This document shows positions 1-7,198 of a stretch of 8,660 bases of DNA, piece after piece. The position numbers and the translations under genes are program-made. Source of the DNA: JBGPOS01 sp041488155 (GTDB taxonomy: Bacteria > Chloroflexota > Dehalococcoidia > Tepidiformales > Tepidiformaceae); NCBI GenBank assembly GCA_041488155.1, contig JBGPOS010000104.1, forward strand, positions 1-8,660. Direction: 5' to 3'. Every line of letters begins with the position of its first letter. Position 1 is the stretch's first letter. The notes beneath the pieces are model-generated. The model saw nothing but the letters and a program-made list of their open reading frames with translations. It had not been told where the DNA came from and did not search any database.

Positions 1-330
1 CACGACTTGGACCGCTTCGGCATCGTCCCCTGGCCGAGCCCCCGCCAGAGCGACGTCATGATCGTTTCAGGCACCGTGACCAAGAAGATGGCGCCGGCCA
101 TCAAGCTCCTCTACGAACAGATGCCGAACCCGAAGTACGTCATCTCCATGGGCGCCTGCGCCACCAACGGCGGGCCCTATACCGAATACGACCGCGTTCT
201 CCAGGGCGTCGACAAGATCATCCCCGTCGACGTCTACGTCCCCGGCTGTCCACCCCGGCCCGAGGCCTTGCTCGATGGCTTCCTCGCGCTCCAGGCCAAG
301 ATCATGGAAGAAAAGAAGATGGTCGGATGA
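1..330 (+). CDS. nuoB: NADH-quinone oxidoreductase subunit B (3' part; 5' end outside window)
   Basis: NuoB (PSST/Nqo6) carries the terminal 4Fe-4S cluster N2, which passes electrons to quinone at the junction of the peripheral and membrane arms of complex I. The frame is open from base 1, beginning HDLDRFG. The TTG at 7 is an internal codon, not the start, so roughly the first third of the protein lies upstream of the window, including the tandem-Cys N2 ligands. Two of the four N2 ligands are visible: Cys in ISMGACA (bases 157-159) and Cys in VPGCPPRPEA (bases 247-249). The signature QGVDKIIPVDVYVPGCPPRP is classic NuoB, as is the TKKMAPAIKLLYEQMP stretch. The C-terminus is short and charged (EEKKMVG). 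The stop codon overlaps the nuoC start as ATGA, so the two genes are translationally coupled. Identification is certain; completeness cannot be judged. Confidence 0.97.
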   Translation, partial: HDLDRFGIVPWPSPRQSDVMIVSGTVTKKMAPAIKLLYEQMPNPKYVISMGACATNGGPYTEYDRVLQGVDKIIPVDVYVPGCPPRPEALLDGFLALQAKIMEEKKMVG

Positions 331-859
331 CGCAGGCCGCTCCGCCCCCTGTGCCGTCACAAGCGCCCGCCGCGGGCCTTGCCGAGCGGGTCCGCAAGGC
401 CCTCCCTTCGATCCCCTTCGATGTGACGGAGACCACGACCGACGTCGAGCTGACCGTCGCCCCCGAGCATCTGCTCGCGCTCGTGCAAGGCCTCCGCGAC
501 CGCAGCGACCTCGCCTTCGACTTCCTTCGCAACATCGTCGGCATCGATTTCGAGGCCGAGGGCATGGCCCTGAAGTACCAGTTCTATTCCTTTCAACACC
601 GCCATGCCCTCCAGGTCGCCGTCGCCACCGCCGCCGGCCACCCCCACCTCCCCTCGTTGACCGCGCTCTACCCCGCCGCCGACTGGCACGAGCGCGAGGC
701 AGCCGAGATGTTCGGCTTCGTGTTCGACGGCCACCCCAACCTCAAGAACCTCCTGCTCGAATCCGACCTCCACATCCACCCTCTGCTCAAAGCCCATCCG
801 CTGCAGACCGTTGAGATCCTCCAGGGCATCGAAGACGGCCCGCCGGGGTTCAAGATCTA

Positions 860-860
<1 letters not shown>
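327..860 (+). CDS. nuoC: NADH-quinone oxidoreductase subunit C (30 kDa subunit)
   Basis: NuoC (Nqo5, 30 kDa) is a cofactor-free structural subunit of the peripheral arm that packs against NuoD and NuoB. The protein has 177 residues. Residues 1-20 form a Pro/Ala-rich, poorly conserved N-terminus, followed by the alpha/beta fold. The family signature lies at about residues 120-154: WHEREAAEMFGFVFDGHPNL, then an LLLESDLHIHPL segment. That is the 30 kDa subunit pattern of E-R-E-x-x-[DE]-[ML]-F-G followed by a conserved Leu/Pro-rich segment. The ATG at 327 overlaps the nuoB stop by four bases. No strong Shine-Dalgarno is seen, only the purine-rich GGAAGAAAAGAAG just upstream, which fits re-initiation after nuoB. 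NuoC is separate from NuoD here, unlike the fused NuoCD of E. coli. Length is normal for a stand-alone NuoC. Confidence 0.97.
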
Positions 861-2004
<1,144 letters not shown>

Positions 2005-2008
<4 letters not shown>

Positions 2009-3132
2009 GCTTCGGCGACCCCTTCTTCGGTTACTCCTGGATCGACGCCATCATCCGCATCGTCGTCGTCGTCCTGCTCATGACCGTCGTCGTCGTCTAC
2101 CTGACCTACGGCGAGCGAAAAGTCGTGGCCCGCTTCCAGCAGCGACTCGGGCCGACCCGCACCGGCCCCGCCGGCCTCCTCCAGGGCTTCGCCGACGCCC
2201 TCAAGCTGGTCACCAAGGAAGACATCCGCCCGACCAACGCCGACCGCTGGGTGTTCGAATTCGCCCCCTACGCCACCTTCATCCCGGTGTTCATGGTGCT
2301 CATGGTCCTGCCCTTCGCGAAGGACTGGGGCGTGCGCAACCTGACCCTTGGCATGTTCTACGTCTTCGCTGTGATGGGCCTCAACATCGTCGGCATCCTC
2401 ATGGCCGGGCTCGGCTCCGGGAACAAGTTCGCGCTGCTCGGCGGTGTGCGCGCCGCCGCCCAGATGATCAGCTACGAAATCCCCCTCGTGCTCAGCCTCC
2501 TCGCGGTCGCCATGGTCGCCGGCACCCTGAACCTCAACGTCCTCGCCCTGCTCCAGACCGACAGGCCGTTCATCCTCCTTCAGCCGCTCGCGTTTCTGAT
2601 CTTCTTCACCGCGATGCTTTCCGAACTGCACCGCGCCCCCTTCGACATCCCCGTCGCCGAATCCGAGATCGTCGGAGGCTACTTCGTCGAGTACTCCGGC
2701 ATCCGCTGGAGTATGTTCCAGCTCACCGAATACGCCTCGATGTGGGCCTTCAGCATCTTCGGCTCGGTCGTCTTCCTCGGCGGCTGGGAATACCCGAAGG
2801 GCAGCGACTGGGGCTGGGGCTGGCAACTCGCCCTCACCATCATGAAGAGCGGGGCCTTCATCCTCCTCATCTTCTGGATCCGGACCACCGTGCCGCGTCT
2901 GCGCATCGACCAGCTCATGAGCTTCTGCTGGAAGGCGTTGCTCCCGCTGAGCCTCGTCCAGCTGCTCGCTAACGGCTTCATCCTCGTCTACGACTGGCCC
3001 CAGCAGTGGCTGACCGTGACCAGCGGCGCAGGCGCCGTCGCGCTCGTCGCTCTCATCATCGCGCGCGCCGTGCGCCGCCCGAAGAGCAAACTCGTGGGCG
3101 CCTATCGACAGGCCCAGGTGCCGGTCCAATGA
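2005..3132 (+). CDS. nuoH: NADH-quinone oxidoreductase subunit H
   Basis: NuoH (ND1/Nqo8) is the membrane subunit that anchors the peripheral arm, forms much of the quinone chamber and links quinone chemistry to the proton-pumping arm. The protein has 375 residues with about eight hydrophobic segments. Family motifs appear in order: YGERKVVARFQQRLGPTRTG (about residues 35-54), KEDIRP (71-76), AAQMISYEIP with Glu158 (matching E. coli Glu157), ELHRAPFDIPVAESEIVGG, then FVEYSGIRWSMFQLTEYASM with Glu229 and Glu242, and TVPRLRIDQLMSFCWKALLP (295-314). The acidic residues proposed to link the quinone cavity to the membrane channel are therefore retained. The start is GTG, supported by GAGGTG upstream and the overlap with the nuoD stop. 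The C-terminal tail is basic and short (RRPKSKLVGAYRQAQVPVQ). The stop overlaps the nuoI ATG. Note that nuoH directly follows nuoD. Confidence 0.97.
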
Positions 3133-4466
3133 AAGGCCTGATGAAGGGCCTGGGGACGACGCTTTCGACGTTCAGCCGCAGGCCGGTCACGATCCAGTAC
3201 CCCGACGAGAAGCACGCCCTGCCCGTCCGCGCCCGAAGTTTTCCCGTCCTCACCTGGGACTTCGACCACGACGAGCCCTTCTGCACCGGCTGCAATATCT
3301 GCGTGCGCAACTGTCCGGTGGACTGCATGACAGCCGTGATGACGGACAACCCTCACCATGCCGAAGGAACGAGCGACCGCCGCAAGATCGTCGAAAAGTT
3401 CTGGATCGACTACGCCCGCTGCATGCGCTGCAACATCTGCGTCGAAGTCTGCCCCTTCGAAGCGATCGTCATGGACAACAACTGGAGCGGCCACGAGCAC
3501 AGCACTTACGACCGCCGCGACCTTCACCTCGACATCAGCGACCTTCTCGCAGCCAGCAAAGAGGGCAAGCTCGCATCGCCCTTCCGGCCGCTCGACAGCA
3601 TCGAACTGCTCGAGAAGCTCGCAGCGGGCGAGGAGCCGCCGCCGATCAGCTTCAAGGGCGGCAGGCCGGAAGACCGCGCCGCCCAGCAGCAGCGCATCGC
3701 CCAGGGCCTTGGTCCCGCGATCCAGCTGCGCGAGCCCGAGAAGCCGAAGGTCCAGGCCGGGGCGGCGGCGGCTGCGGCGGGCGGCGAAGAGGTCGAGATC
3801 CTCTCCGAATCCAAGATCCGGGCCAAGCGTATGCGCGCCGAGCGCGAAGCGAAGGCCTACACCGATCGCGGCGAGGGCGTACCCGCCGAGATCACCGCCA
3901 CGATCGAGAAGTACCTCAACATGAAGCCGGGCGAAGCGGCTCCCGTCGGCGCCCCCCGCGGCGTTGCCGTGGCAGGTGGGCCCTCCGGCGAGCCGCTCAC
4001 GGGCACCATGCCCGACGGCACCATGCGCTTCCCACCGGACGTCGGCACCGGCCCCAAAGGCGACCCCAACTCGCCCGACAAAGTGCGCGCGCGGCGTATG
4101 CGGGCCGAGCGCAATTTCAAAGAGCTGACAGCCTCCGGCGAGCCAATACCCGAGGAAGTCGCGAAGAATCTCTATGACCTCGGCAGCGACCTCGCCCCGG
4201 GTGGCAGCATCTGGGCCACGCTCGCCGGCGGAGGTGGAGGTGGAGGCGGGACCGCGGCGGCCGCCCCTGCTGCGAAGGCCGAGTTCCCGCCCGGTATCGG
4301 CACCGGCCCCAAGGGAGACCCCAATTCACCGGAGAAGGTCCGCGCCCGCAGGATGCGCGCCGAGCGCCAGGCACGCGAAGCGCTGTCCAAAGACGAGCCC
4401 ATCCCGGACGAGGTGCTCGCGACCATCCGCGAGCTCGGCGGCACCGTCCCGGAGAAGGCCGGCTAG
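3129..4466 (+). CDS. nuoI: NADH-quinone oxidoreductase subunit I with long repeat-bearing C-terminal extension
   Basis: NuoI (TYKY/Nqo9) holds 4Fe-4S clusters N6a and N6b, which relay electrons to N2 in NuoB. The protein has 445 residues, whereas NuoI is normally about 160-180. Residues 1-160 are an ordinary NuoI: an N-terminal amphipathic stretch (MKGLMKGLGTTLSTF), RRPVTIQYPDEK, then two ferredoxin motifs. The first is Cys52-x2-Cys55-x2-Cys58-x3-Cys62-Pro; the second is Cys98-x2-Cys101-x2-Cys104-x3-Cys108-Pro. Residues 140-226 are a charged, Pro/Ala-rich linker. Residues 227-445 contain three copies of a basic-helix/acidic-helix motif separated by Gly/Ala/Pro-rich spacers. I do not recognise the tail as any named domain. 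It has no cysteines and no hydrophobic segment, so it is probably soluble on the cytoplasmic side. I chose ATG 3129 because it overlaps the nuoH stop (ATGA); ATG 3141 is a possible alternative. The frame is open further upstream, but that part lies inside nuoH. Confidence 0.95.
   Translation: MKGLMKGLGTTLSTFSRRPVTIQYPDEKHALPVRARSFPVLTWDFDHDEPFCTGCNICVRNCPVDCMTAVMTDNPHHAEGTSDRRKIVEKFWIDYARCMRCNICVEVCPFEAIVMDNNWSGHEHSTYDRRDLHLDISDLLAASKEGKLASPFRPLDSIELLEKLAAGEEPPPISFKGGRPEDRAAQQQRIAQGLGPAIQLREPEKPKVQAGAAAAAAGGEEVEILSESKIRAKRMRAEREAKAYTDRGEGVPAEITATIEKYLNMKPGEAAPVGAPRGVAVAGGPSGEPLTGTMPDGTMRFPPDVGTGPKGDPNSPDKVRARRMRAERNFKELTASGEPIPEEVAKNLYDLGSDLAPGGSIWATLAGGGGGGGGTAAAAPAAKAEFPPGIGTGPKGDPNSPEKVRARRMRAERQAREALSKDEPIPDEVLATIRELGGTVPEKAG
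3807..3923 (+). repeat. NuoI tail repeat copy 1 (degenerate)
   Basis: This copy covers residues 227-265 of NuoI. The core reads KIRAKRMRAEREAKAY, then a short turn (TDRGEG), then VPAEITATIEKYL. It has the same architecture as copies 2 and 3, a strongly basic segment followed by a Pro-initiated helix with acidic residues. It lacks the FPP..GTGPKGDPNSP lead-in that precedes the other two. The basic core begins 89 residues before that of copy 2. Confidence 0.8.
4029..4184 (+). repeat. NuoI tail repeat copy 2
   Basis: This copy covers residues 301-352 of NuoI. The order is FPPDVGTGPKGDPNSP, then KVRARRMRAERNFKEL, a turn (TASGEP), then IPEEVAKNLYDLG. It matches copy 3 almost residue for residue through the lead-in and the basic segment. 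The repeat period to copy 3 is 85 residues (255 bases). Predicted as two helices joined by a Gly/Pro turn, by inspection only. Confidence 0.88.
4284..4439 (+). repeat. NuoI tail repeat copy 3
   Basis: This copy covers residues 386-437 of NuoI. The order is FPPGIGTGPKGDPNSP, then KVRARRMRAERQAREA, a turn (LSKDEP), then IPDEVLATIRELG. It lies nine residues from the C-terminus. At DNA level it differs from copy 2 at many synonymous positions while the protein is nearly unchanged, so this is not a recent duplication. Confidence 0.88.
4451..4458 (+). promoter_or_regulatory. Shine-Dalgarno site for nuoJ
   Basis: GGAGAAGG sits seven bases before the GTG at 4466, inside the last codons of nuoI. It supports that GTG, which shares one base with the nuoI stop (TAGTG), as the nuoJ start. 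Confidence 0.6.
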
Positions 4467-4969
4467 TGGCGACCGAAGTCCTCTGGTGGATCTTTGCGGC
4501 AGCGATCGTCGTCGCTTCTGCCGGCGTCGTGTTCTCGCGTTCAGTGATCCACTCCGCGATCTTCCTCATCATGAGCCTCGCCGGCGTTGGGGCGATGTAC
4601 GTCTTCCTCACCGTCGAATTCCTCGCCCTCGTGCAGTTCCTGATCTACGGCGGCGCGGTCACCGTGCTCATCCTCCTCGCCCTGATGCTTACCCGGACCA
4701 GCGTCACGGGGCTCCCCGATAAAGTGAACGGCGCGCAGGCCCCGTTTGCGGCTGTCGTGGCCCTCGGCCTGATGGCCATCCTCATCGGCGTCGCGGTGGG
4801 CACCGACTGGCCAGGGAACGTCAGCGACACGCCGGCCAACATCCCCATCGAGCAGATCAGCGAAAAGCTCTTCATCGACTTCGGGCCGCCGTTCATGATC
4901 GCCTCCGTCCTGTTGCTGGTAGCCCTGGTCGGGGCCATCATCCTTGCCCGGCAAGAGGAGGGCGAATAG
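4466..4969 (+). CDS. nuoJ: NADH-quinone oxidoreductase subunit J
   Basis: NuoJ (ND6/Nqo10) is a small membrane subunit between NuoH/NuoA and NuoK whose third helix is part of the coupling path from the quinone site to the pumps. The protein has 167 residues with five hydrophobic segments. The characteristic region is at residues 28-76: VIHSAIFLIMSLAGVGAMYV, then LTVEFLALVQFLIYGGAVTV and LILLALMLT. This matches the TM2-TM3 block of the family, including the conserved Tyr-Gly/Ala-Gly-Ala stretch of TM3. A polar loop follows (about residues 112-140), then a last helix with PPFMIASVLLLVALVGAIIL and the short tail ARQEEGE. The start is GTG with a good upstream GGAGAAGG. Length is typical of non-enterobacterial NuoJ. 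The gene is packed between nuoI (1-base overlap) and nuoK (2-base gap). Confidence 0.95.
   Translation: MATEVLWWIFAAAIVVASAGVVFSRSVIHSAIFLIMSLAGVGAMYVFLTVEFLALVQFLIYGGAVTVLILLALMLTRTSVTGLPDKVNGAQAPFAAVVALGLMAILIGVAVGTDWPGNVSDTPANIPIEQISEKLFIDFGPPFMIASVLLLVALVGAIILARQEEGE
4956..4961 (+). promoter_or_regulatory. Shine-Dalgarno site for nuoK
   Basis: A perfect AGGAGG lies ten bases before GTG 4972, within the last codons of nuoJ. It is the best ribosome-binding match in the window and decides the GTG start of nuoK, which has no ATG near its N-terminus. Confidence 0.7.
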
Positions 4970-4971
4970 CG

Positions 4972-5280
4972 GTGGTCCCCCTCGAAAACTACCTCGCCCT
5001 CAGCGCCATCCTCTTTTCGCTCGGCGTCTACGGGGTGCTCGCGCGGCGAAACGCCGTGCTCATCCTGATGAGCGTCGAGTTGATGCTGAATGCCGTCAGC
5101 ATCAACTTCGTCGCCTTCGCCGTGTACTTGGACCCGGGGAAGATCACAGGGGCGATCTTCGCCGTCTTCGTCATCACCGTCGCCGCCGCGGAAGTGGGGC
5201 TGGCGCTCGCTATCGTGATCCGCCTGTTCCGCAACCGTGCCACCAGCAACGTCGACGAAGCGGCGATCATGAAGTGGTAA
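4972..5280 (+). CDS. nuoK: NADH-quinone oxidoreductase subunit K
   Basis: NuoK (ND4L/Nqo11) is a three-helix membrane subunit, related to MrpC, that contributes one half-channel in the central hydrophilic axis of complex I. The protein has 102 residues, the usual size. Both membrane glutamates needed for coupling in the family are present: Glu36 in LMSVELMLNAVSINF (E. coli Glu36) and Glu74 in VITVAAAEVGLALAIVIRLF (E. coli Glu72). The N-terminal VPLENYLALSAILFSLGVYG and the RRN loop are typical. The GTG start is supported by AGGAGG ten bases upstream. The protein ends in MKW, and the TAA stop is followed by the longest gap in the window, 18 bases, before nuoL. Confidence 0.97.
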   Translation: MVPLENYLALSAILFSLGVYGVLARRNAVLILMSVELMLNAVSINFVAFAVYLDPGKITGAIFAVFVITVAAAEVGLALAIVIRLFRNRATSNVDEAAIMKW

Positions 5281-5286
5281 GAGGGG
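5281..5286 (+). promoter_or_regulatory. Probable Shine-Dalgarno site for nuoL
   Basis: GAGGGG immediately follows the nuoK stop and lies 12 bases before ATG 5299. The spacing is a little long, but it is the only purine-rich candidate in the 18-base gap. No promoter or terminator fits in this space. Confidence 0.4.
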
Positions 5287-5298
5287 CTGTAACGACGC

Positions 5299-7194
5299 AT
5301 GGGAGCTGAACAGGCCTGGCTGCTTGCTGCTGTCCCCGCGGGCATGTTCGTCGTGCTCTCGTTCTTCGGGCGCTATCTGCCCCGCAAGGGCGACTTCCTC
5401 GGCGTGCTCGCCATCGGCACCTCGTTCGTCCTCTTTTTCTTCGTCCTCTACGACTTCCTCCACACCGGAGAAACCCACTGGCCGATCGTCAAGGACATCA
5501 AGTGGTCGAACATCGGCGACTTCCGCCTGCGCATGGGCATCTTCGTCGACCAGATCACGATCGTCATGTTCGGCGTCGTCACCACGGTGTCCCTGATGGT
5601 GAACATCTTCTCGGTTGGCTACATGAAGGGCGAAGCGCGCTACTGGTGGTTCTTCGCCGTGCTCCAGCTCTTCGCCGCTTCGATGCTCATGCTCGTAATG
5701 GCCGACAACCTCCTCCTGCTCTACATCTCCTGGGAGCTGGTCGGCGTCTGCTCCTTCCTCCTCATCGGCTTCTACTGGGAGAAGCGCAGCGCGACCGAGG
5801 CGGCGAAAAAGGCCTTCATCACAACCCGCATCGGCGACGTCGGCCTGCTCATCGGCATCATCCTGCTCTGGAAGGCGACCGGCACCTTCAACATCCAGGG
5901 GATCATCCACCAGGCGCAGGCAGGCGAAATCGGCCACACCTACCTCTTCGTGACCATGTGCTTCGTCTTTCTCGGAGCCATGGGCAAGAGCGCCCAGGTC
6001 CCGTTCCACGTTTGGTTGCCCGACGCCATGGAGGGCCCGACGCCCGTCAGCGCCCTGATCCACGCCGCCACCATGGTGGTCGCGGGCGTCTACCTCGTCG
6101 CCCGCCTCCTGCCCCTCTTCGAAGTCGCCGATGGGACCCTGGTGATCGTCACCATCGTCGGCCTGGTCACGGCCCTCCTCTCCGGCTTCATGGCTCTCAC
6201 CCAGACCGACATCAAGAAGGTGCTGGCCTACTCCACCGTCGGGCAGCTCGGCTTCATGTTCGTCGCCCTCGGGTCCGGGAACCCGTCGGCCGCCATGTTC
6301 CACCTCACGACCCACGCCTTTTTCAAGGCCCTTCTCTTCCTCGCCGCCGGGTCGGTGATCATCGGCACACACCACAACCAGGAGATGGACAAACTCGGCG
6401 GCCTCTGGAAGAAGCTGCCCATCACCGGCACGACTTTCCTCGTGGGTTCCCTCGCGCTCGCCGGCGTGGTGCCGTTGGCCGGCTTCTGGAGCAAGGACGA
6501 AGTCCTGCACGCCTCCCGCAGCTGGGACGGAGGCTGGGCCTTGATCATCCTGGGCTTCGCCGCCATCGTCACCGCGTTCTACTCAACCCGCCTCTTCGTC
6601 CGGACCTTCCTCGGCAAGCCCAACGACGAGCACGTCTACGAGCAGACCCGCGAGACGGGCCTGGCGATGACCCTGCCCCTCGTGTTCCTGGCCATCCTTT
6701 CGGTTGTGTCGGGACTGGTGATCTTTCATGGCGTCGGCCGGGCGATCGGCTTCCCGGGAGGCATCACCGAGTTCGTCTTCCTCGACCAACCCGAGCGCTA
6801 CCACGTCGATTGGGGCCTCGCCGGCGGCTCCTTCGTGATCGCCACCGTCGGAATCTTCTTCGGGGCCTGGGTGTACTGGGGTGGCAGCCTGGCCCGCTCG
6901 ACCCGGATGGCCGAGTTCCAGCCGGGCGTCTACACCATGCTCCAGCACAAGTTCTACTTCGACGAGCTCTACCAGGGCGTTGTCGACCGCGGTGTGCTCG
7001 GCTTCAGCTACATCGTCTCCTGGTTCGACCGCTACGTCGTCAACGACACCGGCGTCGACGGCTCGGCCCAGATGACCGGATATACCGGGTTCCTTCTCAA
7101 GTACCTGCAGACGGGCAAGGTCCCGAACTACGCCATGGCTATCGCCCTCGGCGTGGTGCTGCTGGCTGTCGCCGGCCTGGTGACGAGGGGCTAG
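5299..7194 (+). CDS. nuoL: NADH-quinone oxidoreductase subunit L
   Basis: NuoL (ND5/Nqo12) is the distal antiporter-like proton pump, related to MrpA, with a long lateral helix running along the membrane arm. The protein has 631 residues, a normal length. The core pumping residues are all present with almost E. coli numbering: Glu146 in LYISWELVGVCSFLLIGFYW, Lys230 in GAMGKSAQVPFHVWLPDAM, His255 in SALIHAATMV, His335 and His339 in MFHLTTHAFFKALLF, Lys343, and Lys399-Asp400 in GFWSKDEVL. The C-terminal part has the expected QHKFYFDELYQGVVDRG segment, which leads into the lateral helix, then LKYLQTGKVPNYAMAIALG and the final membrane anchor. The ATG start comes after an 18-base gap from nuoK. 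The stop lies four bases before the nuoM ATG. In contrast to the neighbouring NuoM, this pump looks entirely conventional. Confidence 0.98.
   Translation: MGAEQAWLLAAVPAGMFVVLSFFGRYLPRKGDFLGVLAIGTSFVLFFFVLYDFLHTGETHWPIVKDIKWSNIGDFRLRMGIFVDQITIVMFGVVTTVSLMVNIFSVGYMKGEARYWWFFAVLQLFAASMLMLVMADNLLLLYISWELVGVCSFLLIGFYWEKRSATEAAKKAFITTRIGDVGLLIGIILLWKATGTFNIQGIIHQAQAGEIGHTYLFVTMCFVFLGAMGKSAQVPFHVWLPDAMEGPTPVSALIHAATMVVAGVYLVARLLPLFEVADGTLVIVTIVGLVTALLSGFMALTQTDIKKVLAYSTVGQLGFMFVALGSGNPSAAMFHLTTHAFFKALLFLAAGSVIIGTHHNQEMDKLGGLWKKLPITGTTFLVGSLALAGVVPLAGFWSKDEVLHASRSWDGGWALIILGFAAIVTAFYSTRLFVRTFLGKPNDEHVYEQTRETGLAMTLPLVFLAILSVVSGLVIFHGVGRAIGFPGGITEFVFLDQPERYHVDWGLAGGSFVIATVGIFFGAWVYWGGSLARSTRMAEFQPGVYTMLQHKFYFDELYQGVVDRGVLGFSYIVSWFDRYVVNDTGVDGSAQMTGYTGFLLKYLQTGKVPNYAMAIALGVVLLAVAGLVTRG
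7185..7190 (+). promoter_or_regulatory. Shine-Dalgarno site for nuoM
   Basis: GAGGGG lies eight bases before ATG 7199, inside the last codons of nuoL, and supports that ATG as the nuoM start. The same hexamer precedes nuoL. Confidence 0.6.
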
Positions 7195-7198
7195 CGGC

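Noticed and set aside
3006..3128. Upstream extension of the nuoI frame to an ATG at 3006.
   Set aside because: The added 41 residues are Arg-rich and lie inside nuoH. NuoI proteins begin close to the KGL...TL segment, and ATG 3129 overlaps the nuoH stop in the same style as neighbouring junctions.
4029..4184. Resemblance of the NuoI repeat lead-in GTGPKGD to the GTG-x-x-G-R turn of the peripheral subunit-binding domain of 2-oxoacid dehydrogenase E2 proteins.
   Set aside because: The match is only about six residues. The Arg after the turn is absent, and the helices flanking the turn are in the wrong order for that domain. Treated as chance without a profile search.
5281..5298. Possible promoter or terminator in the nuoK-nuoL gap.
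   Set aside because: Eighteen bases is too short for a promoter and shows no inverted repeat or T-run. It only holds a probable ribosome-binding site.
4645..6510. A 621-codon open frame on the minus strand, opposite nuoJ, nuoK and nuoL.
   Set aside because: Its product is a uniformly Asp/Glu/His-rich, low-complexity sequence, as expected from the antisense of GC-rich codons for hydrophobic residues. No domain or plausible ribosome-binding site was seen, and it lies entirely across secure genes.
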